64,000 nt of DNA from Datisca glomerata (lineage: Eukaryota; Streptophyta; Magnoliopsida; Cucurbitales; Datiscaceae): the NCBI GenBank assembly GCA_003255025.1, contig QANY01007421.1, positions 744,001-808,000 of the forward strand, written 5' to 3'. Under the pieces are notes generated by a model. That model was not told the DNA's origin, made no database searches, and saw only the letters and a list, made by a program, of their open reading frames with translations. The position numbers and the translations under genes are program-made. Below, in pieces: positions 22,985 through 35,216 of this stretch (position 1 is its first letter; each line of letters opens with the position of its first letter).

Positions 22985-25189
22985 TCAATTTGATTTCATC
23001 CAGATTGTTGATTTTCCTTCAATTTCTAATGATTTAGCAATAGATATCACTATTACAACCGTTGGACATACTTCTAGTAGTAACCCTACTACCACTAGTT
23101 CTTTACACCATATGACTATCAGGCCAAAAATGGAATTGTCAAACCCAAAGCATATATTGCCACCAAAAACCCATGTCCTGGCCTTTAATCTACCCATTGA
23201 ATCTCAAACTGTTAAGCAAGTGCTTGCTAATCCTAGTAGGAAGCAAACTATGATATATGAATATAATGTCTTGGTAAGGAATGACATTTGAGAACTTGTT
23301 CCCTACTCTCTATGCATGTCACTAGTGGGCTTTTCAGGCTCAAGTTTAATATCTTGATGGTTGTAAAAGGGTTTAATCAAACTTAGTGCAATGATTTTAC
23401 TGAGACTTTGAGTCCACTCAAGAAAGTAACAACAATAAGAGTGATTCTCGACCTAGCAGTATCCAGTGATTAGGAAATTGAACAACTAGATGTAAAGCAA
23501 TATTGGTTGCAAAAGGGTTTCATCAAACTCAGTGCAATGATTTTACTGAGACTTTGAGTCCACTCAAGAAACTAACAACAATAAGAGTGATTATCGACCT
23601 AGCAGTGTCTAGTGATTAGGAAATTAAACAACTAGATGTAAACAATAGTTTTCTTAATTGTTATTTGGGTAAGAAAAAAATTATGCCTCAGCTCGAAGCT
23701 TTTGTAAACTCACAGAGACCTCAATTTGCATGCAAACGGAAAAAAGTACTTTATGGTCTGAAACAAGCTCTTAGAGCTTGGTATGATAGACTTAAGACTG
23801 TACTTGTGAAGTGGGAATTTAAGAATGCAAAGTATGCCACCTCATTCATTTTTAACTCTATGAAAGATGTATTGTACTTGATGGTCTATGTAAATGATAT
23901 AATGCTAATAGGAAGCAACATTGATCGAATCAAACAAGTGTTTACTAGTCTCCATAAAATATTCGCCCTTCCATTACTTCTAAGGAGTTAAGGTTTATAG
24001 AGACACAAAGGGATGTTATTTACTCATAACAGGTACATCACTGATCTCATTAAGAAAACTAAAATGGAAGATGCAAAACTAACAGCCTCACCTGCCTCAT
24101 CATTAGTTTATCTCAATATAACATAAGGTGAACCTCTGTTTGATGTCACTCTCTTTAGAAGCACCATAGGAGCCATGCGGTACCTTTCCATCACTAGACC
24201 TGATATAAGTTTCATTGTAAAAAAAAATTAGTCAACTCATACGCTAACCAACTTTTACTTACTAGCATGCTTATAAAAGGGTGTTGAGGTATCTAAAAGG
24301 GACACATAACGGTTGTCATTGAAACCTTCACTTAAACTCTCTTTAGAAGCATATCATGATTCATGCTGGGCAGGTGAAAGTTATGATACGAAGTCTGCAT
24401 GAGCTTATTTGATCTTTGTAGGAGGTACTCATATCATGGTCTTCTATGAAGCAACCAGTAGTCTAAAGATCCATAATAGAAAGTGAATATAGGGCTTAAC
24501 CAATGCTACATCTGAGTTACAATGGCTTTAAAAGTCTAATGTTTGAACATAAACTGTTCTAGACACAGCCACCTAGCCTATTATGTGACAACATCAGTGC
24601 TCTAACACTTGCCTCAAACTCAGTTCATCATGCCAGGATAGAGCATGTGGAACTTGATGTCCACTTTATCATAGATAAAATCAAGCAAAACCAACTAGCA
24701 GTAAGATTTGTGTCATCTGCTGATCAATTGGCAGATTTTCTCATTAAACCTCTTTGAACTCTAAGATTCACTTATTGTAAGGTCAAGCTTTAGGTGAAAA
24801 CCACACCCTTCTGTTTGAGGGGGATGTCAAGGTATCCCTCAACATGTCAAGATAGCCACTCTACATGTCAAGGCAGTCTCTCATCATGTCAAGGTAGACT
24901 GCACATTGTGCAAATTAGGAGAGATCACCTAAACAGTTTGACAGTTTGCCAAACTGTCAAACTGATCTTGTCAAAGCTGAGCTAATACATTCGGTTACAT
25001 AGTTAGTTCATAGCCCTATTCACTGAACTTTAACAGTGTAATTACAGAGGATAAATACAAATGACTAGCACTGCCTCGGTGATGAAATCTGAGAGCATAC
25101 GATTGTAATGTTTGATCATTTTCTCCCCTTCTTAGCAATAACTCAAGTTTACTTCTTCTTCTTCATTTCTTGCATTAATCTTTCAAACA
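22985..25189 (+). mobile_element. Ty1/copia remnant 2 (RT, RNase H, 3' LTR)
   Basis: Decayed polyprotein frames run from about 22985, with an open piece at 23665-23991: KVLYGLKQALRAWYDRL and YVNDIMLIGSN. The active site reads YVND, so one catalytic Asp is lost. RNase H pieces follow to about 24760. A purine tract GAGGGGGA precedes TGTCAAGG at 24825, taken as the 3' LTR start; the LTR is placed at 24825-25189 (ending ...TTCAAACA). A 146-bp tandem duplication inside the RT region adds to the damage. Confidence 0.75.
23351..23642 (+). repeat. 146-bp tandem duplication inside copia 2 RT
   Basis: Units 23351-23496 and 23497-23642 are near-identical and both encode the stretch around NDFTETLSPLKK. 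The duplication is out of keeping with a working RT and must postdate the element's last activity or have killed it. Confidence 0.8.
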
Positions 25190-26400
25190 ATAATTTCATA
25201 TGCAAGAACGAAGTCATAAAAGGATCGTTCAATATTTTCCTGAAAGATATACTGTTTTTATATATTATTAGTATTGAGAAGAAAAATAGAGTTGCTTGTT
25301 TACCTTAACGGCATATTAGACGTAACCTCTTAGGCTATTGGGATTAGTATACAAAAAAATCAATTTTCGGGCATTATTAGTATAAGATTTAATTGAACTA
25401 TTTCGAGCCATTGTGACCTTGTTGGACAATTCATCTTTGTAGGTGGATAATTCCAGTATTTACTTTGACTCCATGGCAGGAAATGACTCTGATTTGGTTG
25501 GAACCAATGGAAATTAAAATTATTAATTAACCATTAATAAATCAATTAAAAGGAATAATGACATTTGGAAGAGAAAAAGAAAGGACAACCACCTCTGTAG
25601 TTTACATTTGCGCAACACGTGCTTTTTAGCCATGGCTTTTTGCAACTAGTGGTTTCTCTAGCAATGATATTTTGGCTTCTTGGCAATGACATTTCGCAGC
25701 AATACTTTTATCGGGACTTTTCTATAATACATTCATTGAATCTTAATTAAAGCTATAAACACGAATCCAATGGTTCTTTGGAAATTGAAAATCATATTGT
25801 TAAATCAAATGAATTAATGTTGGTCCTGAATTTTAATGAATAAGATTAACTAAATCGGTATAATGTATATATGAGTATAAGTGTCAAATAATTAGATTCA
25901 ATTATATCAAGGATATTATCGTAATAGTGTAATTATGGATAGATAGAAGTGTTAAAAAACCGTTTCTCAACTCATGACACTTTTGATACACTATAAATTT
26001 AAAAGTAATGATTTTCTTATTTGTTTCAGCTAGTAATTTGAATCATGTTTGTATAGATTAATATGGTGTTTGCGAGAAAAAACGATTAAAATTCTAAGGT
26101 ACTATACTTTCATAAATTTAATGAAATGCATATAGCAATGTAGCAAGAAATTACCATTGCATATCAAAGTAAAAATAGTATATGTATGAAACTGTTGTTC
26201 ATGTCTTATAACTTAAATAGCAACACATAATATCAATAAAAGCAATAAAATTAAATGACATGCAAACATTGTACTATTCCAAAATAAAAAGCAAACAAAA
26301 TCATTATGATTTGTTAAATACTATGTATCAAGTATGTGCCTTTCAATTTGTTATTAATTATATTTACTGACACAAGGTGTCTTTGTAAATATTTTACTTT
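25190..26400. other. AT-rich intergenic DNA
   Basis: Nothing recognisable: no ORF with family motifs, no LTR pair and no tRNA-like boxes were seen. Confidence 0.4.
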
Positions 26401-27774
26401 TACTCTTTTAGATGAAGTTGAGCAACTAATCCCGGTCTAAAATATCCCTAGTTCCAAACAAGCCCATGAGCCACCGGGCTGAAAGTGGTTCTCGTTTAGT
26501 AACTCCCTCTACAATAGATGAAAAATTCTTCAGTATCAGGTCATTTCGATACGATAGATATCTTAAATGTGTGTAAGGGGTAAATTATAATTTCTAGTGA
26601 GATATCTTAGAAATGTTGAACAATAATGTACTTCAAAAGGTGTTGTGAGTACAGCAAATATGTTGTACGTACCTAAAAAATATATTCATACGGTACGAGG
26701 CCAGTATTAGAGAAGGACCGCTAGAGATATCTAAAACGTTAATTGACCCAATCAAAGGGGGTGATTGCCTATTGTTTAGGAGTTTTTTGGGTGATGTGTA
26801 ATGAACGACATAGTAAGCCTGGGAACGTGGAGGTTATTTGTTTGAAGGGGTGAAAAGAAAGCATCTAAGGTCCACTTCATGAAGGTGACAAATACCATTT
26901 CTATAAGGTTGATGAGAATTTCAAAATGTAAAATATTCACCTTGTTAACCTAGGAGATTTGTGAGTGATGATCCATGCCAAGGAGCTTCTTTTATAGATG
27001 GGGCTTGTGGGGACCACTTTCGTTAGTCCACTTATAAAATGTGCATACATGGATCGAGTAACCGTGGGTCTTAGAATGAACCAAACCAATTCCATAAGGG
27101 CGTTTGGTGAAGGACCCCTCACGTTACCGCTACGGGTGTGACCTTACACATGCCATGGCCGTTGATAGAGGTTAGGCTCCCTCTCCGACTTTGGAATGGC
27201 ATCTTGAGCAATCTACTCTAAACGTGGCGTAACACTCCCTAAGCCATTCTTTAGTAGAAAATGGAATATCCAAGGTCCTAATGCAGCCATGCTCATCAAG
27301 GAGTTTTACTTCTTTTCATATGGTGTAATCATGTTCTAATCCTACCATACTACAACCCCTAAATTATTTCCGAGCAAAAAATATAGTATGATCCTTTGTC
27401 ACTATACACGACGGTGGTTGTGAGTAAAATACAACAGTCATGACCTTGGGCTTGTCGCCATTATAGACTCAGGGCATCCCTTAAAAAGGCATTTTTACTG
27501 GGTATGTCGTCGCCTTTATACATTTGAATGGTGTCCCTTACAAAATGTTTATATTCATCCTACATCAGTCTTCATAGCGTCACTTGGATGTTAGTTGGGT
27601 CCTCCCTTTGGTGCCATGTGTGTCTTTCTAACAAATCACTCATGCTGACGTTTCTCACTATTTACATTAGACTCATGTACCTTGAGAGAAAAGAGACCAA
27701 GCTTGGACATATATACGTCGATTAGGCACTTCATCTTCCATTGATTGTGGGTTCCTATAGGTGTTCATTTATGA
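26401..27774. other. Higher-GC spacer, probably decayed transposon
   Basis: Base composition is more balanced than in the neighbouring DNA, with short open frames on both strands but no family motif I can name. It may be part of the element whose coding remnant follows at 27775. Confidence 0.3.
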
Positions 27775-28620
27775 GTGGTTCCCCAAGTGTGCCCCTTCTT
27801 GGCTCCCCCCTCCGTACTCTATAAAGGCTGCGTTGACCCGCCTCGAGCATGGGCGTGGTCTGGGAACAAGACCTCAAAGTGGCTGAGCTTCCCTACTAAC
27901 CTGGATATCTTGGGTTATGTCAAGGAGTGCCTTTATGCTCTTTGCCGAGATGGTTATGTTAGGGATGAGATGTGGCCCCTTATCGGGAATGACATTGACT
28001 TAGGCTTGGGTGGCACTACCGTGTTAATTTTCATCGATGACCAGGTTACTATTTCCATTCTCATGCCTTCTACACTGTTGGTGGTGGCTGAGTGCAATGG
28101 TGAGTTAGGGATTAACGTTGTTGCAAGAACCCACTATTTTTCTACCAGGGTGGCTCGCCGATTTGGTTTGATTATGTTACTACACTACCCTCAAAAGGTG
28201 GACTCGTCTCAGCATTGAGGACGCCTTTAACTTCTGGCAGGAGGGATCTCAAATCTAGAGTAGCGTTAAAGAAGTTTTTCCATGTCCCTCAGTAAACTCA
28301 TCAACATGGCATCTCGGAAGCCATGAAATACTAGCAGAAACATTCAGAGGCGGAGGCTTCTAAACCTAAAAGGGTTGAGCCCTCAAGTTAAACAAGGTTG
28401 GATGCTGAAGGTGGGCAGCCTAGTGATTTCAATCATGTTGCGGCGTAGCTTGATGCGTTTCAGATTGACGATTCCAAGGGCTTTGCTATTAGCCATAGGC
28501 TTAAGCTACGCCGAGGAAATCAACACGGAGGCTTCTCAGGGTAGCTTCGAGGGGCATCCCTATTAAGGAGCCTTCTAATGTGCCCGCCCGTGAGAAGTTT
28601 AGGCCACCACGGCGACAACT
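27775..28620 (+). pseudogene. Possible plant-mobile-domain transposon protein remnant
   Basis: The open frame 27775-28218 contains LDILGYVKECLYALCRDGY and ends with TRVARRFG; a shifted frame continues into downstream pieces to about 28566. The RVARRFG phrase and the surrounding layout resemble the plant mobile domain (aminotransferase-like) found in some plant transposons. Stops at 28218 and later show decay. It could instead belong to another retrotransposon-associated plant domain. Confidence 0.4.
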
Positions 28621-28622
28621 TC

Positions 28623-31219
28623 TGTAGGGATATTGCCTCAAAGAATGTGTAATTAATACATATAATTTAAAAATAAATTTTTCATATATTTAGCTTTTCT
28701 GATTTATTATTGAATAATTTAATATAATTATCTAAAAATTTTATATTCATTAATGAAACTATAATCTTATATTAGTATAAGAAAATTATGATCTTATATT
28801 AGTACAAGATGATTAAGATTATAGATAATGAATAAAATAGTTCATAACATATTAAAATATGAAATCTTTAATAATGGTTGCTAGTACGGTTCGCTAAGCA
28901 TTTTGAATGCATGTGATTTAGATCTAGAATGCTAATGTAGATAGACATCTTAGCGAAAATACTTTATATGATTAGATTATATATGGCATGACCGATGTGA
29001 ATTATTATCTTCATTAACTTATCGTTTATCATAAATATTTAATACACATCAATTATATGATCATATGTAGATCAGTGTAAATTCAGAGTAGTCATGAACT
29101 CCTATACATGTCAACTGAATCTTTTAATTCACTTGTTAAGTTTTATTTGTAAAACAAGCTAGTGACTTTTGTTTTGGAGATTCAGTAACATGCATGGTTA
29201 TGAATATGATCTTACAAAATTTAGAATCCAAGCTTTCCTAACAGACCGTGTATCGGTTCCCTTAAGTGTTAATTCTGGAATCGAATAGTTATTAAGCTCA
29301 AATTTATAATGTAATTACAAATTAACTGTTCACTAGTGAATTAATGGTACTTACTGATCAGTAGGTAATTAGAAGGGTAAAACGATAATTTTGATCAGTT
29401 CTAATTTATGAACCAATAATTGAAGGACAACATTACATGAAGTGATTATATCAATGGAGTACATGAGATTACTCTGTAAATATATTCTGTAATAATAGAA
29501 TTAATAAATAAGATCATTTAATTAAAGAGTTTAATTAATAATCTGATTTATTAGAGCATAGAATTATGAGTCTATGGTCCTGAAGCCACCTCTATATGAC
29601 ACACTCTATGGTGTAAATGTTACGAGGCATAAGAAAAGGACTAGTATGCAAAAAAAATTAAGTTTTTGGGGTAAATATATAATTATGAGATAATTATGTG
29701 TTACTAATTAATTGAGGATTAATTAAATTAAATATTGTAATCTTTAGAAATTATAATTAATTAGCTTTAGAACAATTAGTTATGAATTAACCGATGATGA
29801 GACAATATATTTGATTTATGAGATTAAATAATATTAAACTATTGTAAGGTAATACTTTGAATTTGAATTAATTAATTTGTTAATTTTAAATTAATAGATA
29901 ACTTAGTTTATATATGTTATTAGATAAGTTATTTTGAATTAACTGATATTTAGATATTTATCTTATTAAATAATAAACTTAAAAAATTACCACGTGGTAT
30001 ATCAAACTGCCACACGCCAATCACTGATTTTGAATTAGGGATTGGCTTGACACATTGTAGTGCTACATGACACTATAGTGGTGCTGACATACTGTAGTGC
30101 CACACAACACTTCAATCGTGTGCAGAGTGCAGTGGGTCTAACTGTAGTGGCACATTTTTTAATTAATTTATTATTTGAAAACCTGAAACTCAATGAGCCT
30201 TGACCTAGAATATAAATAGATAATCTTATATGGCCTCATATAAGAAATTAATTGATCAATCAATCAATTAATCAAAGCTCTGTGAATTCTCTAATTCTCT
30301 CTTAGAGTTCTATCTCAAAAATCCTTCAAATCTCTTGATCTCATGTGTTGAGTACATATAGAGACAAAATTACTCTTGACTGATTCTACATACCCACACA
30401 CGTCCTAGTGTATTTGAGGATTAGTTTAGAAGATATTGGTGTTGATCTTAAAGTATGTTCATCGAGGAATTGAACGTTTGTTTTTTTAAGATAATGTGGG
30501 CGCTTGTATCGATATATAAATGATAAACTCCCTAATTTGAGGATTAAAACTAGAAGACTGAAAATTAATTTTAACAATATCATCCATGTACTGTTGAATG
30601 TAATCAATATCTTCAATTGGGTGTTGAATTGGAGTGATTTGACTTTCATTGGTTAAAAGCCCATTTGTGGCAAAGTAATACCAGACCATCTAATGGTTTT
30701 AAGGACTTTAATATTGACATTATTTTCGCTTGATTAAATCAATAGGATTTAATTTTTTGGACTCTTATTGATGGCTTAGAAATTCATATTGGTTTTAGTT
30801 AATTTGTAATGTATTCTAAAAATCAAAGCACCTTTAAGGATTTGGTAACCACTAGTTTTGGTATTTAAAGTTAAAGATTTAAAAATATGTGGGTTTGTTA
30901 AACTAACAGAAAAATCTAGTAAACACTCAAAATGGATTAGATCATTACAAAATGAAGATTCAATTAATCCTAAAATACTATCATTAAAATTTATAAATCT
31001 TACATCTCGCAAGACTAACAAGAGAGAGCTATTCAGACATCTCCTTATGAGTGGTTTATCTACAATCTAGACTAAATCAAAGTGAAGGAAATTATATCAT
31101 TCTTCAATATAGTTCTTCACAAAATTATTTTATGGATCTATGGCGTCGTGATTATTTTTCAATCAATAAAAATTTTGAAACCTCCCCCTCTGTTGCGCGC
31201 ATGTACTATGATTCTAACA
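28623..31219 (+). repeat. Copia 3 5' LTR, interrupted
   Basis: Runs from TGTAGGG to ...TTCTAACA immediately before the primer site. Without the insert at about 30480-31160 the LTR would be about 1.9 kb. The AT-rich body has no coding signal. Confidence 0.6.
30480..31160 (-). pseudogene. Second caulimovirid fragment: movement protein, nested in copia LTR
   Basis: On the minus strand, 30776-31021 reads LRDVRFINFNDSILGLIESS, then FSVSLTNPHIFKSLTLNTK, and ends near FRIHYKLTK. These are the 30K-type movement-protein core phrases of florendovirus-like viruses. The piece 30486-30689 continues downstream (DIDYIQQYMDDIVKINF). It is clearly related to, but not copied from, the element at 1600-2520. 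Only this ~680-bp piece is present and it carries frame breaks. Confidence 0.75.
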
Positions 31220-31221
31220 AT

Positions 31222-31233
31222 TGGTATCAGAGC
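31222..31233 (+). other. tRNA-Met primer-binding site of copia 3
   Basis: TGGTATCAGAGC is a perfect match to the common plant copia site, two bases after the LTR end. Confidence 0.9.
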
Positions 31234-32150
31234 GGTCTTTATATATATATACATTAAATGTTGTGTGGGTTTTCTTGCACTATTCAATATATATATTTTG
31301 ATATGTATGAATGGATGGATGGTTATGTATTTTGAATGTATGATCAATGGTGAATCGTTAATTGTATGGTGACTTTCGGGTTTAGGCTTTTTTCTTATTT
31401 TCTTAGTCGTGTGTAAGCCGTTTGGGGTATAAGAATTTTTTTTGTATTTTTATTTTGAATATTATGTTATAAAATTCCGAATGCGAGAAGATGAAGAATG
31501 CACAAGATGGATGCAGAGGATAAGAGGAGGAGCTTCACGACGGAGCTCCCGCGGCACCGGCCGTGGCATTGGCAATGGTGACGCTGGGAGTGACACCGCC
31601 GACAGTGACGTCGCGAGTGGCGCCGCTGGCAATCAGTGGTGGCGATGGGACTGTCCCGCTACCAACGTTGACGAAAATCCTTGTGATTGCCAAAGTGTGG
31701 GGCGTAGATGCCCTGATACCGTGTTGCCCTATCCTTGTGATACTTTATCAAAGCCCTAATCCTATATTTTATCTATTAATTTTCAAATTAATGTACTTTT
31801 AAAAGTTAGTTATCGATTTTAATCTTTTGAAAATTAAAATTAATTAATTGAGTTTTTACCCAAGTTTCATAAGCCATTAAATTGTTTTTTTACTAATCAA
31901 ATTCAATTAATTTAAAAAGAATAATTGATGAGATTATTTTTATGTTTCTTTTAATAATATATGTTTGTTACATGAACGGAATTTTGATATTTCTTTTAAT
32001 AATAATATGTTTCTTATTTCATAGAATGGTTTTCGTATTTGCCATGCAAAAGTTTTAAACGGGCTGTATATGCTTAAATCAACTGAACGAACATCAAATA
32101 ATTATTTAAATTAGCAATTCTAAAAAGTAACAAACGACAAAAAAGGTTCT
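31234..32150 (+). other. Copia 3 leader and deleted gag/protease zone
   Basis: A GC-rich Gly/Ala-coding patch (about 31490-31700) sits just downstream of the primer site. It looks like a leader rather than a gag gene, because no gag or zinc-knuckle phrase is present. The rest is AT-rich. Confidence 0.5.
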
Positions 32151-32162
32151 CAAGAAGATGAT

Positions 32163-32642
32163 ATGTATATTTGGCATCTTACGTTGGGAAATATTAATCT
32201 TGACAGAATAAACCGATTAACAAAGCATGATGTTTTGAGAGAACTAAAAGTTAGAACTCTTCCAGTTTGTAAATTATGTCTAAAGGGTAAAACGACCAAG
32301 AGACCTTTATCTGTAAATGATGAAAGAGCCAAAGAACCACTTGTGCTAGTACATAGTGACGTCCGCAGACCGATCAATGTACAAACTAGCGGTGGATATG
32401 AGTATTTTGTCACTTTTATTGATAATTACTCAAGATACGGTTTTACTTATCTAATGCATAGAAAGTCTAAAACTTTTAGAAAGTTTAAAGAGTTCAAAGT
32501 TGAAGCTGAAAAGCAATTAGGTAAAATTTTCAAAACTTTTTTATCAGATCGAAGTGGTGAATACTTGGATTTAGAATTCAAAGATTACTTGCTGGAGTAT
32601 AACAATCTATCCCAACTCACAGCACTTGGAAAGCTACAATAA
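32163..32642 (+). pseudogene. Copia 3 integrase (N-terminal and core part)
   Basis: A 159-residue open frame starts with the GAG-pre-integrase phrase WHLTLGNINLDRINRLTK, then CKLCLKGK (the zinc-binding Cys pair). The core carries LVHSDVRRPINVQTSGGYEY and FVTFIDNYSRYGFTYL with its Asp residues. The frame stops before the end of the core, at 32642. Confidence 0.82.
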
Positions 32643-33299
32643 AATGGTGTTTTAGAAATGAGAAACATAACATTATTGGATATGGTTCGATTGATGTTAA
32701 GCTACTTATCACTACCACTCACATTTTGGGGAAATCAACTTCAAACGACAACTTACATTTTGAATGTAGTTCCTTTCATTTTGTTGAATACAACTATATG
32801 CTAAAATACAAATCTCGAAGTAAAGTAGTTCTTAAAGAACTCAGATATGATGAGTTCAGACCATCTTCATCACTAAGTGATAGACGAAAAACCATGGAAA
32901 CCATTGTTCATGTTCAGGAATTCCCGGTTCAACGTTGTTGTGGGAGGGTTGTAAAACAACCTATTCGCTATGAACTTGAGGCATATATCTTAGTGTCAGA
33001 CACTTATAAGGACGATCCATTAACCTTTAAAGAGGCAACAGAAGATCCTTAAAAGGAGAAATGGCAAGATCCCATGAACTAAGAAATGAAATCGATGTAT
33101 TCCAATTCTTTCTAAGAACCTTATAGATCCACCAAAAGAAGTCAAGGCCCATTAGGTGTAAATGTACCTTCAAGAATAAAAGATGCACAGATGGGAAAGT
33201 AGGACTTTCAAAGCACGACTAGTAGCTAAAGGCTATACTAAATGGAAGTGAATCGATTACGAAGAGACATTCTTTCTCGTTGCCATGCTAAATTCCATT

Positions 33300-33953
33300 C
33301 ATATTCTTTTATCCATAGCCGCTAGTTTATACTATGAAATATGGAAAATGGACCTCAAGGAAGCTTTTCTTAATGACTCTTGAAGAAAACATCTATATGA
33401 TGCATTCAGAAGAGTTCGTACAAAAGAGGCATGATCAGAAAGAATGCAAGTTGCTTAAATCCATTTATAGATTAAAGCAAGTATCGAGATCTTGGAATCT
33501 TACTTTGATGAACCTATTAAATCATATGACTTCGAACAAAATGTTGTCGAAGCTTGTATTTATAAATACATCAAAGATAAAAAAAGTAATTTTCTTAGTT
33601 TTTTTGTAGATGATATTCTACTCATTGTGAATGATGTGGAAACTTTATCGAAAGTAAAGAAGTGGTTAGCTGAGAAATTTTGAATGAAAGATTTGGGAGA
33701 AGCAAACTATTTTCTTGGTATCCAAATTCTAAGAGCTAGAAAGAAAAAGATCTTGACACTTTCTCAGGCGTCTTATATTTATAAGGTGCTAGAAAGATTT
33801 TCTATAGAAAATTCCAAGAAAGGTCACTTACCAATCAGACATGGAATCATCTTTTCCAAGGATCAGACATGTGAAAGGTTCCTTATACTTCAACAGTCGG
33901 GAGTTTCATGTATGTCATGTTGTGTACGAGACCGGACATCTGTTATGCAGTAA
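33300..33953 (+). pseudogene. Copia 3 reverse transcriptase (decayed)
   Basis: Frames 33334-33609, 33492-33683 and 33684-33953 carry CKLLKSIYRLKQVSRSWN, FFVDDILLI (active-site DD intact, about 33606-33614) and MKDLGEANYFLGIQI. A stop separates the last two. RNase H pieces follow to about 34370. Confidence 0.8.
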
Positions 33954-34425
33954 CAATTTTCAGTCGTTATCAATCAAATCCTGATTTTAAACACTAGATT
34001 ACGGTAAATCACATTCTCAAGTATCTTCAGAGAATGAAAAATTATATACTTGTTTATTCGTGAGGACTTGAACCCCACTGAATATACAGATTCTAATTTT
34101 TAATCAGATAGGGATAGTCAAAAGCTAACATCTGGATCAGTATTCACCCTAGGTGGAGGAGATGTATTGTAGATTCTACCATGGAAGCTGAATATATAGT
34201 AGCTTGTGAAGCTGCAAAAGAAACGGTTTATCTTAGAAAAGTTTTATACTAATCTAGAAGTAGTTACACACATGGATAAGTCACTAATCATGTACTATGA
34301 TAACAATTGGGCAGTAGCTAATTCAAAGGAACCAACAAGATTGTGCAAATATTTTAAGCTTTGATTTTTTATATTCTTACAAATCTTCTCTTATTTTCTT
34401 TTTAATTTTTTGACCATCATTTTTT

Positions 34426-35020
34426 GTGACAGTTGTTTGAACTAGTTACCATCCATGATCATTCCTAGCAATGAAGGAAGAAAGGAAAAATGGTAATTAG
34501 TGAACTAAGTGATCTAAAATAAAAAAAATGGTATATTTATATCCCAAACAAAAATTATTTTATTTTGAAAGTTTTATGGATTTTCTTTAGTGACACTTGT
34601 TTAAACTAGTTACCATCCATGATCATTCCTAGCAATGAAGGAAGAAAGGAAAAATGGCAATTAGTGAACTAAGTAGTCCAATAAAAAATGGTATATTTAT
34701 ATCCTAAACAAAAGTTATTTTATTTTGAAAGTTTTATGAATTTTCTTTAGTGACACTTGTTTAAACTAGTTACAATCCATGATCATTCCTATCAATGAAG
34801 GAACAAAAGAAAAATGGTAATTAGTGAACTAAGTAGTCCAAAATAAAAAATAGTATATTTATATCTCAAACAAAATTATTTATTTATTTTTAGTGACACT
34901 TGTTTAAATTAATTACCATTTATGATCATTCTTTTACTATTTGATTAGTATTGGGTGAAGAAATAAAAATGGTAATTAATAGATCATGTAGTAAAAAAAG
35001 CATGATCATGCTAATTACGT
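34426..35020 (+). repeat. Tandem repeat, about 160-bp unit, 3.5 copies
   Basis: Units begin with TGACACTTGTTTAAACTAGT or a close variant at about 34427, 34591, 34751 and 34894, giving periods of 164, 160 and 143 bp. Each holds CATGATCATTCCTA and an AAGAAAGGAAAAATGG-type purine stretch. The last unit is the most diverged. It lies next to the broken end of copia 3. Confidence 0.85.
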
Positions 35021-35098
35021 ATGAAAGTAAGCATTTTTTCATAGATTAATTTACTTCACACATAAAAAAATTTATTATCAATTTATTTACTAAATAAT

Positions 35099-35137
35099 CA
35101 TATATATATATATATATCTGTGTGTGTGTGTGTGTGT
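35099..35137. repeat. (TA)n(TG)n compound microsatellite
   Basis: A TA run passes directly into a TG run. Confidence 0.9.
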
Positions 35138-35162
35138 AAAAAAATTGAAAAATAAAAAAAAG

Positions 35163-35216
35163 ACAGAGGGTGACGTCACCATCTGTCACTTAACAGAGGG
35201 TGACATCACCCTCTGT
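35163..35216. repeat. Two 24-bp palindromes with TGACGTCA/TGACATCA cores
   Basis: ACAGAGGGTGACGTCACC (35163 on) and the near-perfect palindrome at 35193-35216 lie 30 bp apart. The first contains TGACGTCA, a consensus bZIP (C-box/CRE) site. They may be transposon termini or fold-back elements rather than regulatory sites; no gene is near. Confidence 0.6.

Larger units (their letters stand above)
28623..34370 (+). mobile_element. Ty1/copia element 3 (5' LTR, primer site, integrase, RT, RNase H)
   Basis: A long 5' LTR (TGTAGGGATATTG at 28623 to CA near 31219) holds a nested viral fragment at about 30480-31160. An intact primer site TGGTATCAGAGC follows at 31222-31233, then a GC-rich leader. Integrase is at 32163-32640, RT at 33300-33950 and RNase H remnants to about 34370. 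Gag and protease are absent between leader and integrase. No 3' LTR was found. Confidence 0.8.

Noticed and set aside
27410..27480. CACTATACACGACGGTGG as a third CACTA terminus
   Set aside because: No partner end, target duplication or subterminal repeat array was found nearby.
31442..31802. Gly/Ala-rich ORFs as a gene
   Set aside because: They lie in the copia 3 leader directly after the primer site and show no gag or other family motif.
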